Assembly (NCBI GenBank): GCA_029204225.1
Contig: CM055098.1
Coordinates: 14,894,533-14,958,532 of the forward strand
From: Diphasiastrum complanatum
Taxonomy: Eukaryota > Streptophyta > Lycopodiopsida > Lycopodiales > Lycopodiaceae
Direction of reading: 5' to 3'
DNA length: 64,000 bases
Both the position numbers and the translations under genes were made by a program. The notes beneath the pieces were generated by a model, which saw only the letters and a program-made list of their open reading frames with translations, was not told the origin of the DNA and searched no databases. This document shows, piece after piece, positions 36,301 through 43,261 of the stretch. Each line of letters begins with the position of its first letter. Within the stretch, counting starts at the first letter, position 1.

Positions 36301-36976
36301 TAGATTCACTAGTTCCATCAAAAGCGGCATTTTTAGCAAAAATTCTGACAGTTTTGATCTCTTCTTGTGGCCACACGGTAAAACACTCACTTTTTATTGG
36401 TCCAACTAATCTTATTCCCAATAGCTTCTTCTTGAGTAAATGGAAGAAACCTAAAACTGCAGTAGAGGGACAACTTATATATCCCCCAAGTAAAACTGTA
36501 GAAGTCTTCGTGATTGATGCGGCATGGAAATCTAACGTCTGATAATTAACAGAGTCACACTGAAGTTCAGAAGGCATATGGACAATATATTGAATCGAAA
36601 GCTTTCTGCCAGAGATCGACTCAAAGCCATCCTCGTTCAATGATTGGGCAACTGGCATCAGAATTTGAACTTGGTCCAAGGAATCTTGGGGGATAGTGAA
36701 TTTTCCTGCTTCATGCTGCTGCAAAATTGGTACATCAAAAACTACACTGTCCAAGCTGATCTCAGCAATATCCACATCAGAAGTTTTGTCATATTGAGTC
36801 AAGATAACTAGATCTTCTGTAGCCAAACTGGGAATTCCAGAAGCCCTATTACAAGGTCGTTTTCTAGCATTGTTCAGAGAATCATTGTACTCCAAATTGT
36901 GTGCACCGCTTCCAGCTGAACCACTAGGAGCCTCTTCACAGGCCTTTCTTGGCCTTGATTGCTTCCTTTTTACCAT
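15071..36976 (-). CDS. SHPRH: SHPRH-type SNF2/PHD ubiquitin ligase-helicase, partial gene (6 coding exons)
   Basis: SHPRH proteins are nuclear SNF2-family ATPases with a RING E3 ligase; in yeast and animals (Rad5, SHPRH, HLTF) they polyubiquitinate PCNA in error-free damage tolerance. The six exons splice in phase to 751 residues. They include a basic start (MVKRKQSRPRK), ELRPYQRRAAYWMVQRERG, motif I DEMGLGKT (Lys399), a PHD finger (about 443-553) inserted between motif I and TTLIVCPTSILHQW, then DIVITTYDILRSDL, DEAQ (685-688) and TGTPIQ (713-718). Layout and motifs match my memory of the Arabidopsis SHPRH-like protein (AT2G40770). Plant homologues run to about 1,600-1,700 residues, so roughly half is missing: RING and helicase C must lie beyond base 1. 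No internal stops were seen. Introns of 6.0 and 11.0 kb are filled with transposons. Confidence 0.9.
15327..17770. other. SHPRH intron 5, 3' part, without recognisable elements
   Basis: AT-rich sequence with only short random frames. I see no domain, terminal repeat or RNA gene in these 2.4 kb. Confidence 0.5.
17912..17967. repeat. Long near-perfect inverted repeat (hairpin)
   Basis: Two 25-base arms (17912-17936 and 17943-17967) differ at one position and are separated by six bases. The arms contain six G (17930-17935) facing six C (17944-17949). It lies just downstream of a chromovirus chromodomain on the minus strand, where a polypurine tract would be expected. Confidence 0.85.
17985..18640 (-). 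pseudogene. Chromovirus integrase C-terminus and chromodomain
   Basis: This is a Ty3/gypsy fragment. Minus-strand blocks read SSWKTCFELMLVVHRQTGLS with AFELVVNMPISL (target capsid-side integrase tail), then FGIGDWVYL (GPY/F-like region), and after several stops VLDWREQRLQNHHVQEYLV followed by KGHLLSDATWE. The last blocks have the form of a chromodomain (EYLVxWKGxxxxxATWE), which in chromoviruses directs integration to marked chromatin. Heavy decay: at least five stops and several shifts. Its upstream end abuts a copia fragment at 18,641, so the two were joined by nested insertion or deletion. Confidence 0.7.
18641..19700 (-). pseudogene. Copia protease, pre-integrase and integrase fragment
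   Basis: From the upstream end: CWFIDSGESKHMTP (protease active site as DSGE, where DSGA is usual) near 19,660; VLYVFGIKKNLLLVSTIAK; KLWHERSGHLNPISLQVLRK (19,270); MCGPMETWSHGGASLFMVFV; DDCSRKIWVYLLK; ILHLDKAGEYLPTEF (second catalytic Asp) and QNGVAERKN (Glu). The open frame 19,085-18,663 is 140 codons. Stops and shifts occur upstream. Gag and RT are missing. It is a different copia family from the one at 4,448-7,471: the integrase core is clearly diverged. Confidence 0.85.
19701..20640. other. Unassigned intronic segment
   Basis: No recognisable coding domain, terminal repeat or RNA gene. The 95-codon plus-strand frame at 19,742-20,029 has no family resemblance I can name. Confidence 0.4.
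20652..20675 (+). repeat. (GTA)n microsatellite
   Basis: Seven to eight perfect GTA units, immediately beside the inverted LINE tail that starts at 20,676. Confidence 0.9.
20676..21950 (-). pseudogene. 5'-truncated LINE: ORF2 C-terminus, 3' UTR, stem-loop and tail (copy 4)
   Basis: Minus-strand LINE. The tail is a TTTC run (20,676-20,702), and the stem pairs 20,722-20,726 with 20,731-20,735 (including one G-T pair). Upstream are the zinc knuckle EEQICQMCLVSEVESEQHFL with FRCLLYYEIRGRYHYLF (21,260-21,360), the region LGIAITSLPLGTHDYI with LYRAYLGWVW (21,540-21,650) and, past the knuckle, the C-terminal tail at 20,971-21,261. These align with 13,700-14,350 of the full LINE. Shifts and stops are frequent. 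The 5' end fades near 21,950. The rest of ORF2 is absent, as in usual 5' truncation during reverse transcription. Confidence 0.8.
22219..22471 (-). repeat. Chromovirus 3' LTR
   Basis: On the minus strand the LTR starts TGTTACGTCC right after the polypurine tract and runs to CATGCACA at 22,219, about 253 bp, with TG...CA termini. A diverged copy of the same LTR is found at 28,580-28,842. No 5' LTR is present near 25,360, so the element is 5'-truncated. Confidence 0.75.
22472..22484 (-). promoter_or_regulatory. Polypurine tract of the chromovirus
   Basis: CAAGGGGGAAGAA on the minus strand, directly before the LTR start. In LTR elements this primes plus-strand DNA synthesis. Confidence 0.75.
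22485..25360 (-). pseudogene. Ty3/chromovirus pol: RT, RNase H, integrase, chromodomain
   Basis: From 25,360 downward: LPHGLPPSRSVDHKIELI, NKSPWGAPVLLKAKKDGGF (RT start), KYFTKIDLRLGYHQIRIK, FVVVFLDDILVYSETFGE (RT catalytic block, FLDD), GYHEFLGLPFG-type block, RNase H (RIDASDTTIGAVLLQNDRPL, VYTDHQSLKYFCNQ, EIRYIRGSLIQVVDALSQ), H2C2 knuckle (YVGHPGIHRTLDLVRRECYW near 23,680), integrase core (FIWVVVDRLTKFAAF near 23,480; HWEDYLPLIEFAYNSRKHST near 23,140) and near 22,560 GLIRWKGRTADDDSWE, a chromodomain-like end. Gag and protease are missing upstream. There are stops near 24,390, 24,250 and in 23,200-23,500, and shifts near 25,130. Inactive; it sits in SHPRH intron 5. Confidence 0.9.
23409..23458 (+). 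repeat. 25-bp tandem duplication inside the integrase core
   Basis: TTAACTGGTATGAACGCAGC plus five bases occurs twice in a row, at 23,409 and 23,434, with one difference. It lengthens the dead integrase frame and was probably made after insertion. Confidence 0.8.
25560..26250 (+). pseudogene. Ty3/gypsy RNase H to integrase fragment
   Basis: The opposite strand to the chromovirus beside it. Plus-strand blocks: YLYDAEFHVYIDHHALEYF with a stop, HELKGHQARGPKFMQEFHL, KKGKENVAANTLSHVM (end of RNase H; normally VADALSR), then an open frame from 25,803 to 26,246 holding the integrase zinc region LHVCHDSPCTGHPGMDKT. The usual integrase core does not follow; the sequence ends near 26,250, 120 bases from SHPRH exon 5. 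Truncated at both ends and inactive. Confidence 0.8.
26374..26610 (-). CDS. SHPRH: SHPRH coding exon 5
   Basis: Encodes residues 587-666: HTKRGALRVIVYQGVGKG, SYRFGIVCAADLAAADIVIT, TYDILRSDLFHDANM and RCLRYNKR. It covers the SNF2 segment between motif Ia and motif II (DIVITTYDIL). The acceptor CACTACAG and donor AAAAG|GTAGAT keep the frame. Intron 4 before it is 6,034 bases and intron 5 after it is 11,047 bases. Confidence 0.9.
26611..28010. other. SHPRH intron 4, 3' part
   Basis: No recognised element or gene. Short open frames on both strands show no conserved motif. The exon 5 acceptor pyrimidine tract lies at 26,611-26,630 (minus). Confidence 0.4.
28016..28577 (+). pseudogene. LINE ORF2 endonuclease C-terminal part
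   Basis: Blocks EDIIRYSERGYIFLISDFNA with RTASRQVEFH (28,030-28,120) and VVDYLMGSPFSIPLIS with PTTLSDHSFLSF (28,330-28,420) align with 11,580-11,770 of the full LINE and include the endonuclease SDH motif. The first block has ISDFNAR where the intact copy has AGDFNAR. The frame is interrupted at least twice. At about 28,578 the LINE is cut by a solo LTR and continues at 28,843. Confidence 0.75.
28580..28842 (-). repeat. Solo LTR of the chromovirus family
   Basis: About 260 bp, starting TGTTATGTCCACGTCC on the minus strand at 28,842. It shares long blocks with the LTR at 22,219-22,471 (CTACACATGCAT, GGCCTCACAAGGTTATT, CCAATAATCTCGAGCA, GTATCCAAGTCTAGG). It splits a LINE whose coding homology resumes directly on each side. 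The lower boundary is uncertain by about 20 bases, and I could not confirm a 5-bp target duplication. Confidence 0.75.
28843..29622 (+). pseudogene. LINE ORF2 linker and RT N-terminal part
   Basis: Continues the LINE beyond the solo LTR: NHHLHLQVIHAQFHDP, KGGDLLIFSSAPLQELF, then HKSGDPMKPNNYRTITTGHL (29,350), AMGQAGFRAHQSTTNHILTL, EEARHRRERIFCCFMNFRKA. The last block is the RT motif with the first catalytic Asp, here changed to Asn (MNF in place of VDF). After NRLDR the forward homology stops at 29,622, and the next LINE sequence is on the other strand. Confidence 0.75.
29640..30060 (-). pseudogene. Inverted LINE ORF2 C-terminal segment
   Basis: The minus-strand frame reads YQLAWFSQVFRLLDTLGISI, ALPSGTHDYIRRYIYRAY, matching WYSQACRLLSTWSIHI and THQYI-LYRAYL at 13,745-13,860 of the full LINE. 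The segments before (28,016-29,622) and after (3' end at 30,340-30,425) are on the plus strand, so this part is inverted inside one LINE copy, or belongs to a second copy inserted here. Confidence 0.65.
30340..30425 (+). repeat. LINE 3' terminus: stem-loop and TTTC tail (copy 5)
   Basis: The stem ATGCC (30366-30370) pairs with GGCAT (30375-30379) around TTTT. GGAAAAGACATTAATAAAGC and a TTTC-rich tail follow to 30,425. The 100 bases upstream resemble the 3' UTR of the full LINE (CGCTCCCAC, ATATGTACTT). Confidence 0.75.
30786..31250. repeat. 233-bp tandem direct duplication
   Basis: Copy 1 (30,786-31,018) and copy 2 (31,019-about 31,250) differ at only about ten positions. Each contains AAGGGGCCCATATTCTCCC and GGGCCATGGCCC. 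No coding content is apparent. It lies in SHPRH intron 4. Confidence 0.95.
31260..32640. other. SHPRH intron 4, 5' part
   Basis: AT-rich intron sequence without a domain, terminal repeat or RNA gene that I can recognise. Confidence 0.5.
32646..33228 (-). CDS. SHPRH: SHPRH coding exon 4 (motif I, PHD finger, motif Ia)
   Basis: Encodes residues 393-586 and part of 587. It begins at DEMGLGKTVELLACILANP (nucleotide-binding motif I), then CPCG at residue 443, WVQCDACDAWQHMYCVGYG and FICGECAE, a C4HC3 PHD finger with a Lys/Arg-rich insert (RKKSGSSMGTRKARAD, MKRSRNAAKKYS). PHD fingers read histone tails. The exon ends in TTLIVCPTSILHQWQEEIK (motif Ia). Acceptor CATTTGCAG, donor AT|GTACCA. All eight zinc ligands are present. 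Confidence 0.95.
33351..33412 (-). CDS. SHPRH: SHPRH coding exon 3 (62 nt)
   Basis: A small exon encoding GCISREPRDCYSYVHGGILA, which leads into DEMGLGKT. The acceptor TTATTGCAG and donor GGCAG|GTTTAC are clear. Its first base completes a Ser codon begun in exon 2 and its last base starts the Asp codon of exon 4, so phase supports both boundaries. Confidence 0.9.
34102..34103 (-). other. GC donor of intron 2
   Basis: The exon 2/intron boundary reads CTTCAG|GCAAGT. Joining here gives NPFS-GCIS, which matches the plant SHPRH family (NPFSG). A GT donor three bases further in would break the phase with exon 3. Confidence 0.8.
34104..34370 (-). CDS. SHPRH: SHPRH coding exon 2
   Basis: Encodes residues 283-372: KEPTLDIQLEGLFPELRPYQ, RRAAYWMVQRERG, then a variable acidic stretch, IWIVVHSIDKSHQFFYNPF. 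LRPYQRRAAYWMVQRE is the entry of the SNF2 domain (Q-motif region). Acceptor TTTGTGCAG; the first base completes Gly283. The donor is of GC type. The longer open frame running upstream to 34,444 reads through the acceptor and is not coding. Confidence 0.9.
34371..34774. other. SHPRH intron 1, 3' part
   Basis: Contains a 12-base C run at 34,721-34,732. An open minus-strand frame near 34,390-34,530 looks protein-like but has no family match that I know, and it ends in a stop before exon 2. Confidence 0.4.
34775..35138 (+). repeat. LTR (364 bp) in SHPRH intron 1
   Basis: Starts TGTTATGG and ends GCATAACA, so the termini TGTTAT/ATAACA are inverted repeats. It is followed without a gap by a tRNA primer-binding site. 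No second LTR was found downstream before exon 1. Confidence 0.7.
35139..35150 (+). promoter_or_regulatory. Retrotransposon primer-binding site
   Basis: TGGTATCAGAGC, the standard plant initiator-Met tRNA primer-binding site, directly after the LTR. Confidence 0.85.
35524..35916 (+). pseudogene. Coiled-coil ORF resembling LINE ORF1
   Basis: A 131-codon open frame with no ATG at its start. The Pro/Ser-rich N-terminus (SSPACITLSPVAPVFTP) leads to a coiled coil: SVCNQHQEYIQMLQKQVDSQ, AALEEVKKRVATQ and IAKIQQFVRARGAI. The order and the KIQQ end recall the ORF1 proteins at 244-621 and 10,145-10,327. No C-terminal RNA-binding block follows. It lies 370 bases after the primer-binding site at 35,139, so it could also be the Gag-like ORF of a non-autonomous LTR element. 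Located in SHPRH intron 1, antisense to the gene. Confidence 0.5.
36129..36976 (-). CDS. SHPRH: SHPRH coding exon 1 (start)
   Basis: Encodes residues 1-282 and two bases of 283. It starts MVKRKQSRPRKACEEAPSG, a basic stretch that could act as a nuclear signal. The middle (LSIQYIVHMPSELQCDSV, ECFTVWPQEEIKTVRIFAK, WHKSMHNVMIWLRPELSIK) lacks a named domain. The end IYDAVKPSG leads into exon 2. I chose the ATG at 36,976 because the acceptor TTCAATAACAG lies only 11 bases upstream; the longer frame to 37,039 is intron. Donor AGCGG|GTAACG. Confidence 0.85.
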
Positions 36977-36987
36977 GATCCTGAGAC
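36977..36987 (-). other. SHPRH 5' UTR, last 11 bases on coding exon 1
   Basis: Sequence between the acceptor AACAG and the ATG. Its presence implies an upstream non-coding exon and an intron within the 5' UTR. Confidence 0.65.
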
Positions 36988-38140
36988 CTGTTATTGAAAT
37001 AACATAATAATAGACAATCAGAAGCAAATGATTGAGCAAGGCAAATTCAAGATTATATTATTTGCAAGAATTTGTATCAAACGTATAAATTTTTTCAAAT
37101 CATGCCACAAGTATACAGAGGAGCATCACTTTTGTTGTGCTCTGAAGAGAAAATTATTTGAATATGGTTGAAACCAAGTAGTACACAACTACTATTCAAA
37201 TTTCTCTTTCCAAAGGTTTTACTTAAGTACTGGGTTTCACTAAGACTCGGTTAGGAAACAAACTGTTTCCTGTTGAAGAAATACTAAAATAACTTGTAAG
37301 AAAAAGACTTCATAAGTTTATTGCATCATCTCGTGGCCTCTTGAGGCATGGGTTCAACGAAACTATTCCCATATGAAAGGTTACTCCAATTATCTTATGT
37401 TAACAATCTGACAGGCTGCAAACTTGACAAGTTAGAATGCAGTCATCAAGCCGAGTTGCAAGCATAAAATTGAGGGGGCAATGTATCCAAACCAGTTAGT
37501 TACTACAGGCCATGTACCTTGCTAATGTTTCAGGTAATAATATAGCTCTACTCCTCCTAGTGCGATGTAATTTCCCACTTTATCTTTTTCATATTCGAGG
37601 ACAAAACCACAATAAAACAACTTCTTTTTAATTAGCACCGCTTGATTTTATTTGTAGCAAGCACCAACCATTTTTTTCTGCCCAATCACATATAGGCGGC
37701 ACAAAGGCCAAGTATGTTCCTTATTCCTATAAAATTTTTGCACTAACATTCGAATGGGAACGACGAGAAAGGAGACATATATCATCTAGATGGGCCAAGT
37801 CATCCAGTAAACTTTTTTTTTCTAATAAGACGAAGGAAGCTCGACCACGGCTGTACAGCAGACTAGCTGATAAAGCTCCTCTCTTTTTTTGGCATAATAG
37901 AGCTACTGTCGTTATGAGACCTGAATGTTAGAAGCGTCCATATGGAAGGGAAAGATGAAGGATTTCATTGGTGGCATCGCCCAAAGGAAATAATACATCA
38001 AACATTACATTTCAATCTCCAGCAGGGTGCGACGCATCCTTACAATGTGCGAACAACTGAAAAACTCTCACAGAAAGTGGCCAAATCTTATCATGCATTT
38101 CATTTAAAGAAATCAAGGTGAACACCAAACAGAAGCGGAC
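36988..38140. other. Probable 5' UTR intron of SHPRH
   Basis: No coding signal. It separates the ATG exon from the C/T-rich leader near 38,150-38,560. The donor is not certain: GTAGGT near 38,150 (minus) is one option, GTGGGT near 38,367 another. Confidence 0.4.
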
Positions 38141-38560
38141 CTACCAAAACCAAAGAAATTGCACTTGTTGCTCTTTGCAAGGCAACAGCCCCACCTTTCC
38201 CAAACTAATATCAACCTCCTCAATGCAAACGTCGCTGTCTGCTCTCATCGTCTCGCTCCATTTCAAACCAAAACCGGGAAATCGTTGAAGCCTTTTACAC
38301 AAACTAAAGTCTATTTAGACTTGTTACCGAGGGAGCAAAAACAAACTGCAAAAACAAACCCACCTCATCCAGAAGAAGCAGGAGAAAGAAAAACCACTCA
38401 AGCTGCTCCGATCAAACCCCCAAGTACCAATATCTCGCTAAAACCATCTGCGTCGCACAATTGTTGCAACACAAGCGTCGCACAATTGTTGCAACACGAG
38501 AAAGCAGAGCAGAGCAGGCAGACAGAGAGAGAGAGGGGGGGGGGGGGGGGGGGGGGGGGG
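38141..38560 (-). other. Probable non-coding first exon of SHPRH
   Basis: Minus-strand sequence downstream of the TATA box starts with a C/T-rich leader and is less AT-rich than the flanks. It has short upstream ATGs, for example one near 38,450 that is open for about 11 codons. A 25-bp tandem repeat (38,452-38,501) lies in it. Inferred from position; no transcript evidence is available here. Confidence 0.4.
38452..38501 (+). repeat. 25-bp tandem repeat in the SHPRH leader
   Basis: GTCGCACAATTGTTGCAACA followed by CAAGC and then by CGAGA in the second unit: two units, 38,452-38,476 and 38,477-38,501. Each holds the palindromic core TTGCAACAATTGTTGCAA in part. Confidence 0.9.
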
Positions 38561-38571
38561 GAGAGGGAGAG
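38535..38571 (+). repeat. 37-base G run (C run on the SHPRH sense strand)
   Basis: An unbroken G tract flanked by GAGAGA and GAGAGGGAGAGG. It lies 14-50 bases downstream of the TATA box, at the place where transcription should begin. G runs of this length can form quadruplexes; the exact length may be an assembly estimate. Confidence 0.9.
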
Positions 38572-38584
38572 GGAGAGGGAGGCG

Positions 38585-38592
38585 CTTTTATA
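38585..38592 (-). promoter_or_regulatory. TATA box of SHPRH
   Basis: TATAAAAG on the minus strand (context CCTATAAAAGCGCC). About 30 bases downstream is the C/T tract expected to hold the start site. A TGACG motif lies about 50 bases upstream (38,637). Confidence 0.55.
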
Positions 38593-38765
38593 GGTAATGG
38601 AAAGTACGCAAAAGCAATGAAGGCAAAGGCAAGAAGGCGTCACAAAAACATAAAGTAGTGATAATAATAAAAGAAGGATAAAGGCCTTTGAGATATGACA
38701 CCTTTTTTTTTGGAGGGTGGATACTATCTAGGGTGTGGTTTCACAATAGCAACAAGTCCCTTTGA

Positions 38766-38950
38766 GCACCATCGCTGGCATCAGTGATGGTGCATACACC
38801 ATCCAAGGGTAGTAGTGGGTGATCCACCACCTCCCCTTGCTTTGCGCACCATCACTAGCATCAACGGCCTCAACGGCCTGTGAGTGATGGTGCAGAGACC
38901 ATCCAAGGGTGGTGGTGGGTGCTCCACCACCTCCCCCTGTGCTCTACCAT
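38766..38950 (+). repeat. 100-bp imperfect tandem duplication
   Basis: GTGATGGTGC recurs at 38,784 and 38,884, in both cases followed by ACCATCCAAGGGT and GGGTG-TCCACCACCTCCCC. It has palindromic CACCATC/GATGGTG pairs. It is upstream of SHPRH. Confidence 0.8.
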
Positions 38951-40192
38951 CTCTTCTTGCCCTTCCATCCAGTGATGGAAGGGCCCCAGCACTGCCACAA
39001 CAATGGCAGTGTAGAATACGCCGCTCCTTTGACTTGGCACCCAGTTTTTGAATTTTGGCAATGGATCGTCCGCTTTCAAACTTGGCTAGCAATTGCCAAA
39101 TGAAGGCCGCAATCTAATTGGCCAATTTGAATCTCTATCATTTGATTGGTCCATTTTTGCTAAGTTGCCCTTGGTAGCTTAACATGAGTAGCAATGTTCC
39201 CATGCCCAATAAATGGGCTTGAGTTGCCCCTACGTGACATGGACCCCATGCCACTTCATCTTCCACATGGTGGCAACTCGAGCTAAGTCTGAAAGGGGAG
39301 AGGCCCGTTTTTTCTCCTTGAACTAATGGGAGGACTTACTCCATTTTAAATTTGGGATTTGGCAAGCAATGTAGTTGAAACTATGAAAATTGTCAACTAG
39401 TTTTGACATTTTATTTGGTATTTTTAGAGGTGAAAATGAAATCTCAACTTAGAGGTAGTTTCATATTAACTCAAATCTAAGTGGTCATGATCAGATATTG
39501 ATGCATTTCTAAATTCTAGCATGCATAAAGTAGTGATTTCTATGTTGCTGCTAATTCTAGATGTGTGATCCAACTTGGCTAAAGATCATTGATGAAAATC
39601 GGAGTAAGTTGCAGGCCAAAGTTTGTGTTTTTACCAATTCTAGAGGTGAATTTGAGGGCGCCATAAATTCTATGAGGATTTGGAGGTGGTGTTGACTCAA
39701 ATCAACATTTTCAATTATAGAGATTGGATCTTTGTGATATAAAAGTCATTCAAGATCAAATCATTTGTAGATGGCCAATTTTTTAAACCACTCATTGGAA
39801 TGTGGAGACAAAAATTGTTCATGGTAGAGGATGATACATTCTAATAGATGATATATCAAGATTCTAGCTTTTCCATGTAGATTTTGCTTGATTCAATATT
39901 TTGCATTTTTGGTGAAACCCTAAATTTGATAGGATCTCTTGATTTTTGGGTTTCTGGACTTTTCAAGAGTGTGTTACAATCTTAGGTGTTGGCAAAATTT
40001 TATCATATTGTGTTTAGATCTATTGTGATCAAGAAATCAAGATTCTAGGTGCTAGGATTTACTAGAAGAGAGAAAAGGAGAGGCTAGAGTATTTCCAAAT
40101 CTTTGTGATTTCTTCTTGAGTTTCATTTGTTGATTTTCAAGAGAGTGCTAAGTGCATTGGAACAGGTTCAAAAAAGATCAAATCATTGCAAC
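38951..40192. other. Intergenic, no gene recognised
   Basis: AT-rich sequence. The 3' end may be the leader of the copia gag at 40,193, but I found no primer-binding site. Confidence 0.4.
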
Positions 40193-40456
40193 ATGGCAAC
40201 CACAAGTGGCTTCATGTTGAAAGGCCATAATGATAGGATTATCTCAATCAACTATTCTACTTGGAAGGTGAGGATGGAGTCCTTATTGGAGATGAATGAG
40301 TTGATGGAAATTTTTGCAGGTGTGGAGGATAGACCTTTGGCACCTCAAAATCAATTGAGGTATGACAAGAGAGCTCTACGCATCATCCAAATGAATGTAA
40401 CTAATGAACTTCTCAACGAAGTTGGCGTCATTTTGGACTTTTGGCTAGTAAACTAA
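40193..40456 (+). pseudogene. Copia gag N-terminal fragment
   Basis: The ATG at 40,193 starts MATTSGFMLKGHNDRIISIN, then YSTWKVRMESLLEMNELMEI, LRYDKRALRIIQMNVTNELL. This is the first third of a copia Gag (the W-K-RMESLL block is typical). It ends in a stop at 40,456, after which no gag homology is found. Similar N-termini are at 57,760 (plus) and 55,095 (minus), so several related copias are present. Confidence 0.8.
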
Positions 40457-42479
40457 TTTATAATCTTATGAGGGCCTAGACCTATAATTGGACATAGGAG
40501 CACTTGCATGGTTGACTGCTATAATGCAAGGATAGGATGTCAATTGCTAATTCAGGTTGCATGGGGATCCTAAGAGGAATATTCTCTCCTCCTGGGAGAG
40601 AATATATACTACTAGTGGATACTCCCCATCTACCTGATGGATTTTCTTATCCTTGAAGCCATGAGCCCCTCCTCTCTTGCACTCATTCACCATGACAAGG
40701 GGGTGAAGTGGTTCGGGTATTGACTAGCCATTTCTTGTTGGTTGGGTGGTTTTGCTCCACATGTGTCCTTTTGGTTGCATGCAACAAGATCTAGTCGGGT
40801 CTTCACTAGGTGATCCTTATAGTGTTATCAAAACAAGGCTTTGTATCAACCAAAAGATGGAGTTGCTTTTTGTTGTTTCCCAACTTTTTGGTATTTCTTC
40901 CTTGCTTTGTATTCCAGGTGGTGGAATTGATCTTCAAGTAAGTGGCTTCTTTGAATTTGGATTGATTTCAGCCTATTGATCATGATTATGGAATTTCTCC
41001 ATAGATTTTGAGGGAAATCAATGGATTTTTTACGGTTTTCTGTGATTTTTCACCTAGAATTGAAATTTTTTGCTTCAAATTTATAATTGCTATTAATTTA
41101 GTACGTTTTCCATATTGTACTTGCTATTTTACAGTCATTATTGATTTAATCTAACAATTGCATGTCGGTTGAAAAGTCGAAAGGGTGCTTAGATTGTGAA
41201 TTTTAGCCAAAATTTGGGGTTTTTGGACTAGAAATGGGCTATAAAAATCATAATTGACTGAAATCAGAACTTCTAGTACTTGCATGTAATTGATTTATAG
41301 CGATTTGGGTCTGATTTCACTTAATTGTGGATTGTCTCCACAAATTTTGGTCAAAATTAGTAAAAAAATCATGGTTTTTTTTTATGGTTTTTGGACTAAT
41401 TTTGGCTTGCATGCACATTTTTAGAGGTGTAATAATGTTGTCCTAAGGCTATCATGAATTTTGGTCAGGACTGGACACCATTAAGGGTCTCAAAAAGTCA
41501 AAAATTAGTGTATTTTTGGGGACTTTTGAGCATGAATAGCTCTTAATTGGTGGTATGAACCTGTGTATCTTGTTACAAGCTGAAAGATATGAATTTCCTC
41601 TTATTTGAGTCTTCATGCATCCAATTTGGTTGTGTGAGGCTTAGGCACCATTTTGTTGAAGTTTTGCTTGTTGAAGTAGTCCAAAAATGCATTTTTTGCA
41701 TGATTTGAGCTTATGATTGCTTGCTAGACCTGATAGAAGCCTCTATGCCTCTCCTATGAATCTTAGAAGAGTGCTTGTAACCTCTAATTGGATGCATATT
41801 GGGTTGGAGATGTATTTTTGAAGATATCTCCTTGGAAAAGTGCGCCCTCTTACTTGGATTTGGATCATTTACTGCTCACACGTGTGAAGCCTAGGTGGAA
41901 GGGTGACATGGCATGCGTCTTTTAGACCTACTCTCCTTGTGTACTGTGCTTTACGACGACCAATTTGGTGTCATGTAGAGAAAGTTATGGCTATCGGAAG
42001 TTTGGCAATTTTTGAACTGAAATTCGAAATTTTTTTGAATTGTTCTGATGCATGCATGCATGCAACTCAGTGTAATGCTCGTCTGTTGTTGAAAATGTAT
42101 GAATAGACCTGTATGCATGTTTGGATGCATGGTACATGGGTGTTCAATAGGTTGATTAGAGAAAATTTCATGCATGATGCTAATGTTGGCAATTCTAGTT
42201 CAAAAAGCTTATTTCCCAGTTACTAGGCAATTTATGTAAAAATTTGATTTTTTTAGAAATCACTACATGTCATGTCTGATGCATGTCGGATGTTTTGGAA
42301 TTTTTTCCGAATGTGATGGTAACTATGAAACTGCCAAATCAATGCTTTAGATCGACTTTCACAGTTTAGATCTATATCGAACATAATTTGAAAATCCCAG
42401 TTACGTAAAGTTTTGGAAAGCGTGGATGTTTTTATTTGTTAAAATTTGTACTAAAATTGTTTGAAAAGTGAATGAACTT
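40457..42479. other. Intergenic, no gene recognised
   Basis: AT-rich sequence with only short frames. Several palindromic ATGCAT clusters occur near 42,050-42,180. No domain or terminal repeat was identified. Confidence 0.4.
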
Positions 42480-43261
42480 ACTGAGTTGAAATCAATCAGG
42501 TTGGTAAGGTCACAGTACCTTTCACTTTTAGTTGAAGATTTTGGAATCTATCAACTAATGGGAGCATTTCTTGTTTTTTCGGATCAATAAAGACCAAGAA
42601 TAACACAAATCTTATTAGAACAGTTTCTATGCTGATCCATAAGAGGATTTGCCAGTAATTGAGTGCGGCACTTAGATATTGAACAATCAAAACTGTCCAG
42701 TTGATTAGTAGTTAAAGGCACTACTGATTCCAAATTGGTACTTAACCTAGTCAAATTTGGGGCTTTCAACTTGAACCATATTTGGAAGGGAGGAAAGAGA
42801 TGAAGTCTGAGGGGTAGTTGATTGGTTGACTGAGCCGATCAGTCTTGTTAATCTACTTTCAATTCCTAAAGTATTAGTGATAGCAAGTCATTGCGTACAT
42901 AAGAGATCCTATTATCGAATGATGAGAATACTCATGCATCTGCTCCTTCTCTTGAATTGTTTGAGAACACTGGTCCTTTGACAATTTGAGACCTGGTTCC
43001 ATTGGTGAGAGAGCTAACTTTCAATTAACCAGATTATATCCGACTAACATATTGTAGATGTACCTCTATTGAGTAATGTAAATCAACTTTCAATTTCTGT
43101 CTCTGTGGATTTGAATACCAAGGTAGAAATGAGCTTCGCCCAGATCGATCATGTCGAATTCGGAAGATAGCATTGTCTTGGCCTCTTTTATCAGATCGGT
43201 ACTATTGCTGAAAAGAAATGTATCATCCACGTACAAAGTGATAATGATAAAAGACTGTTGT
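42480..43261 (-). pseudogene. Copia RT C-terminal part and RNase H-like remnant
   Basis: Minus-strand reading starts at 43,260 with SFIIITLYVDDTFLFSNST, the catalytic YVDD block. Then come SSEFDMIDLGEAHFYLGIQI, SPMEPGLKLSKDQCS and HEYSHHSIIGSLMYAM, the copia RT end. Below 42,770 traces of the RNase H region follow with stops. Homology begins exactly where an LTR (43,262-43,736) ends on the other side, so the RT was cut by that insertion. The other half could be the copia at 46,240-47,570. Confidence 0.8.

Noticed and set aside
36977-37039. A longer start for SHPRH exon 1 (in-frame Met upstream of 36,976)
   Set aside because: A clear splice acceptor lies between the two, so the upstream part is intron.
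38159-38593. 144-codon plus-strand frame near the G run
   Set aside because: Low-complexity end, no family resemblance, and antisense to the predicted SHPRH leader.
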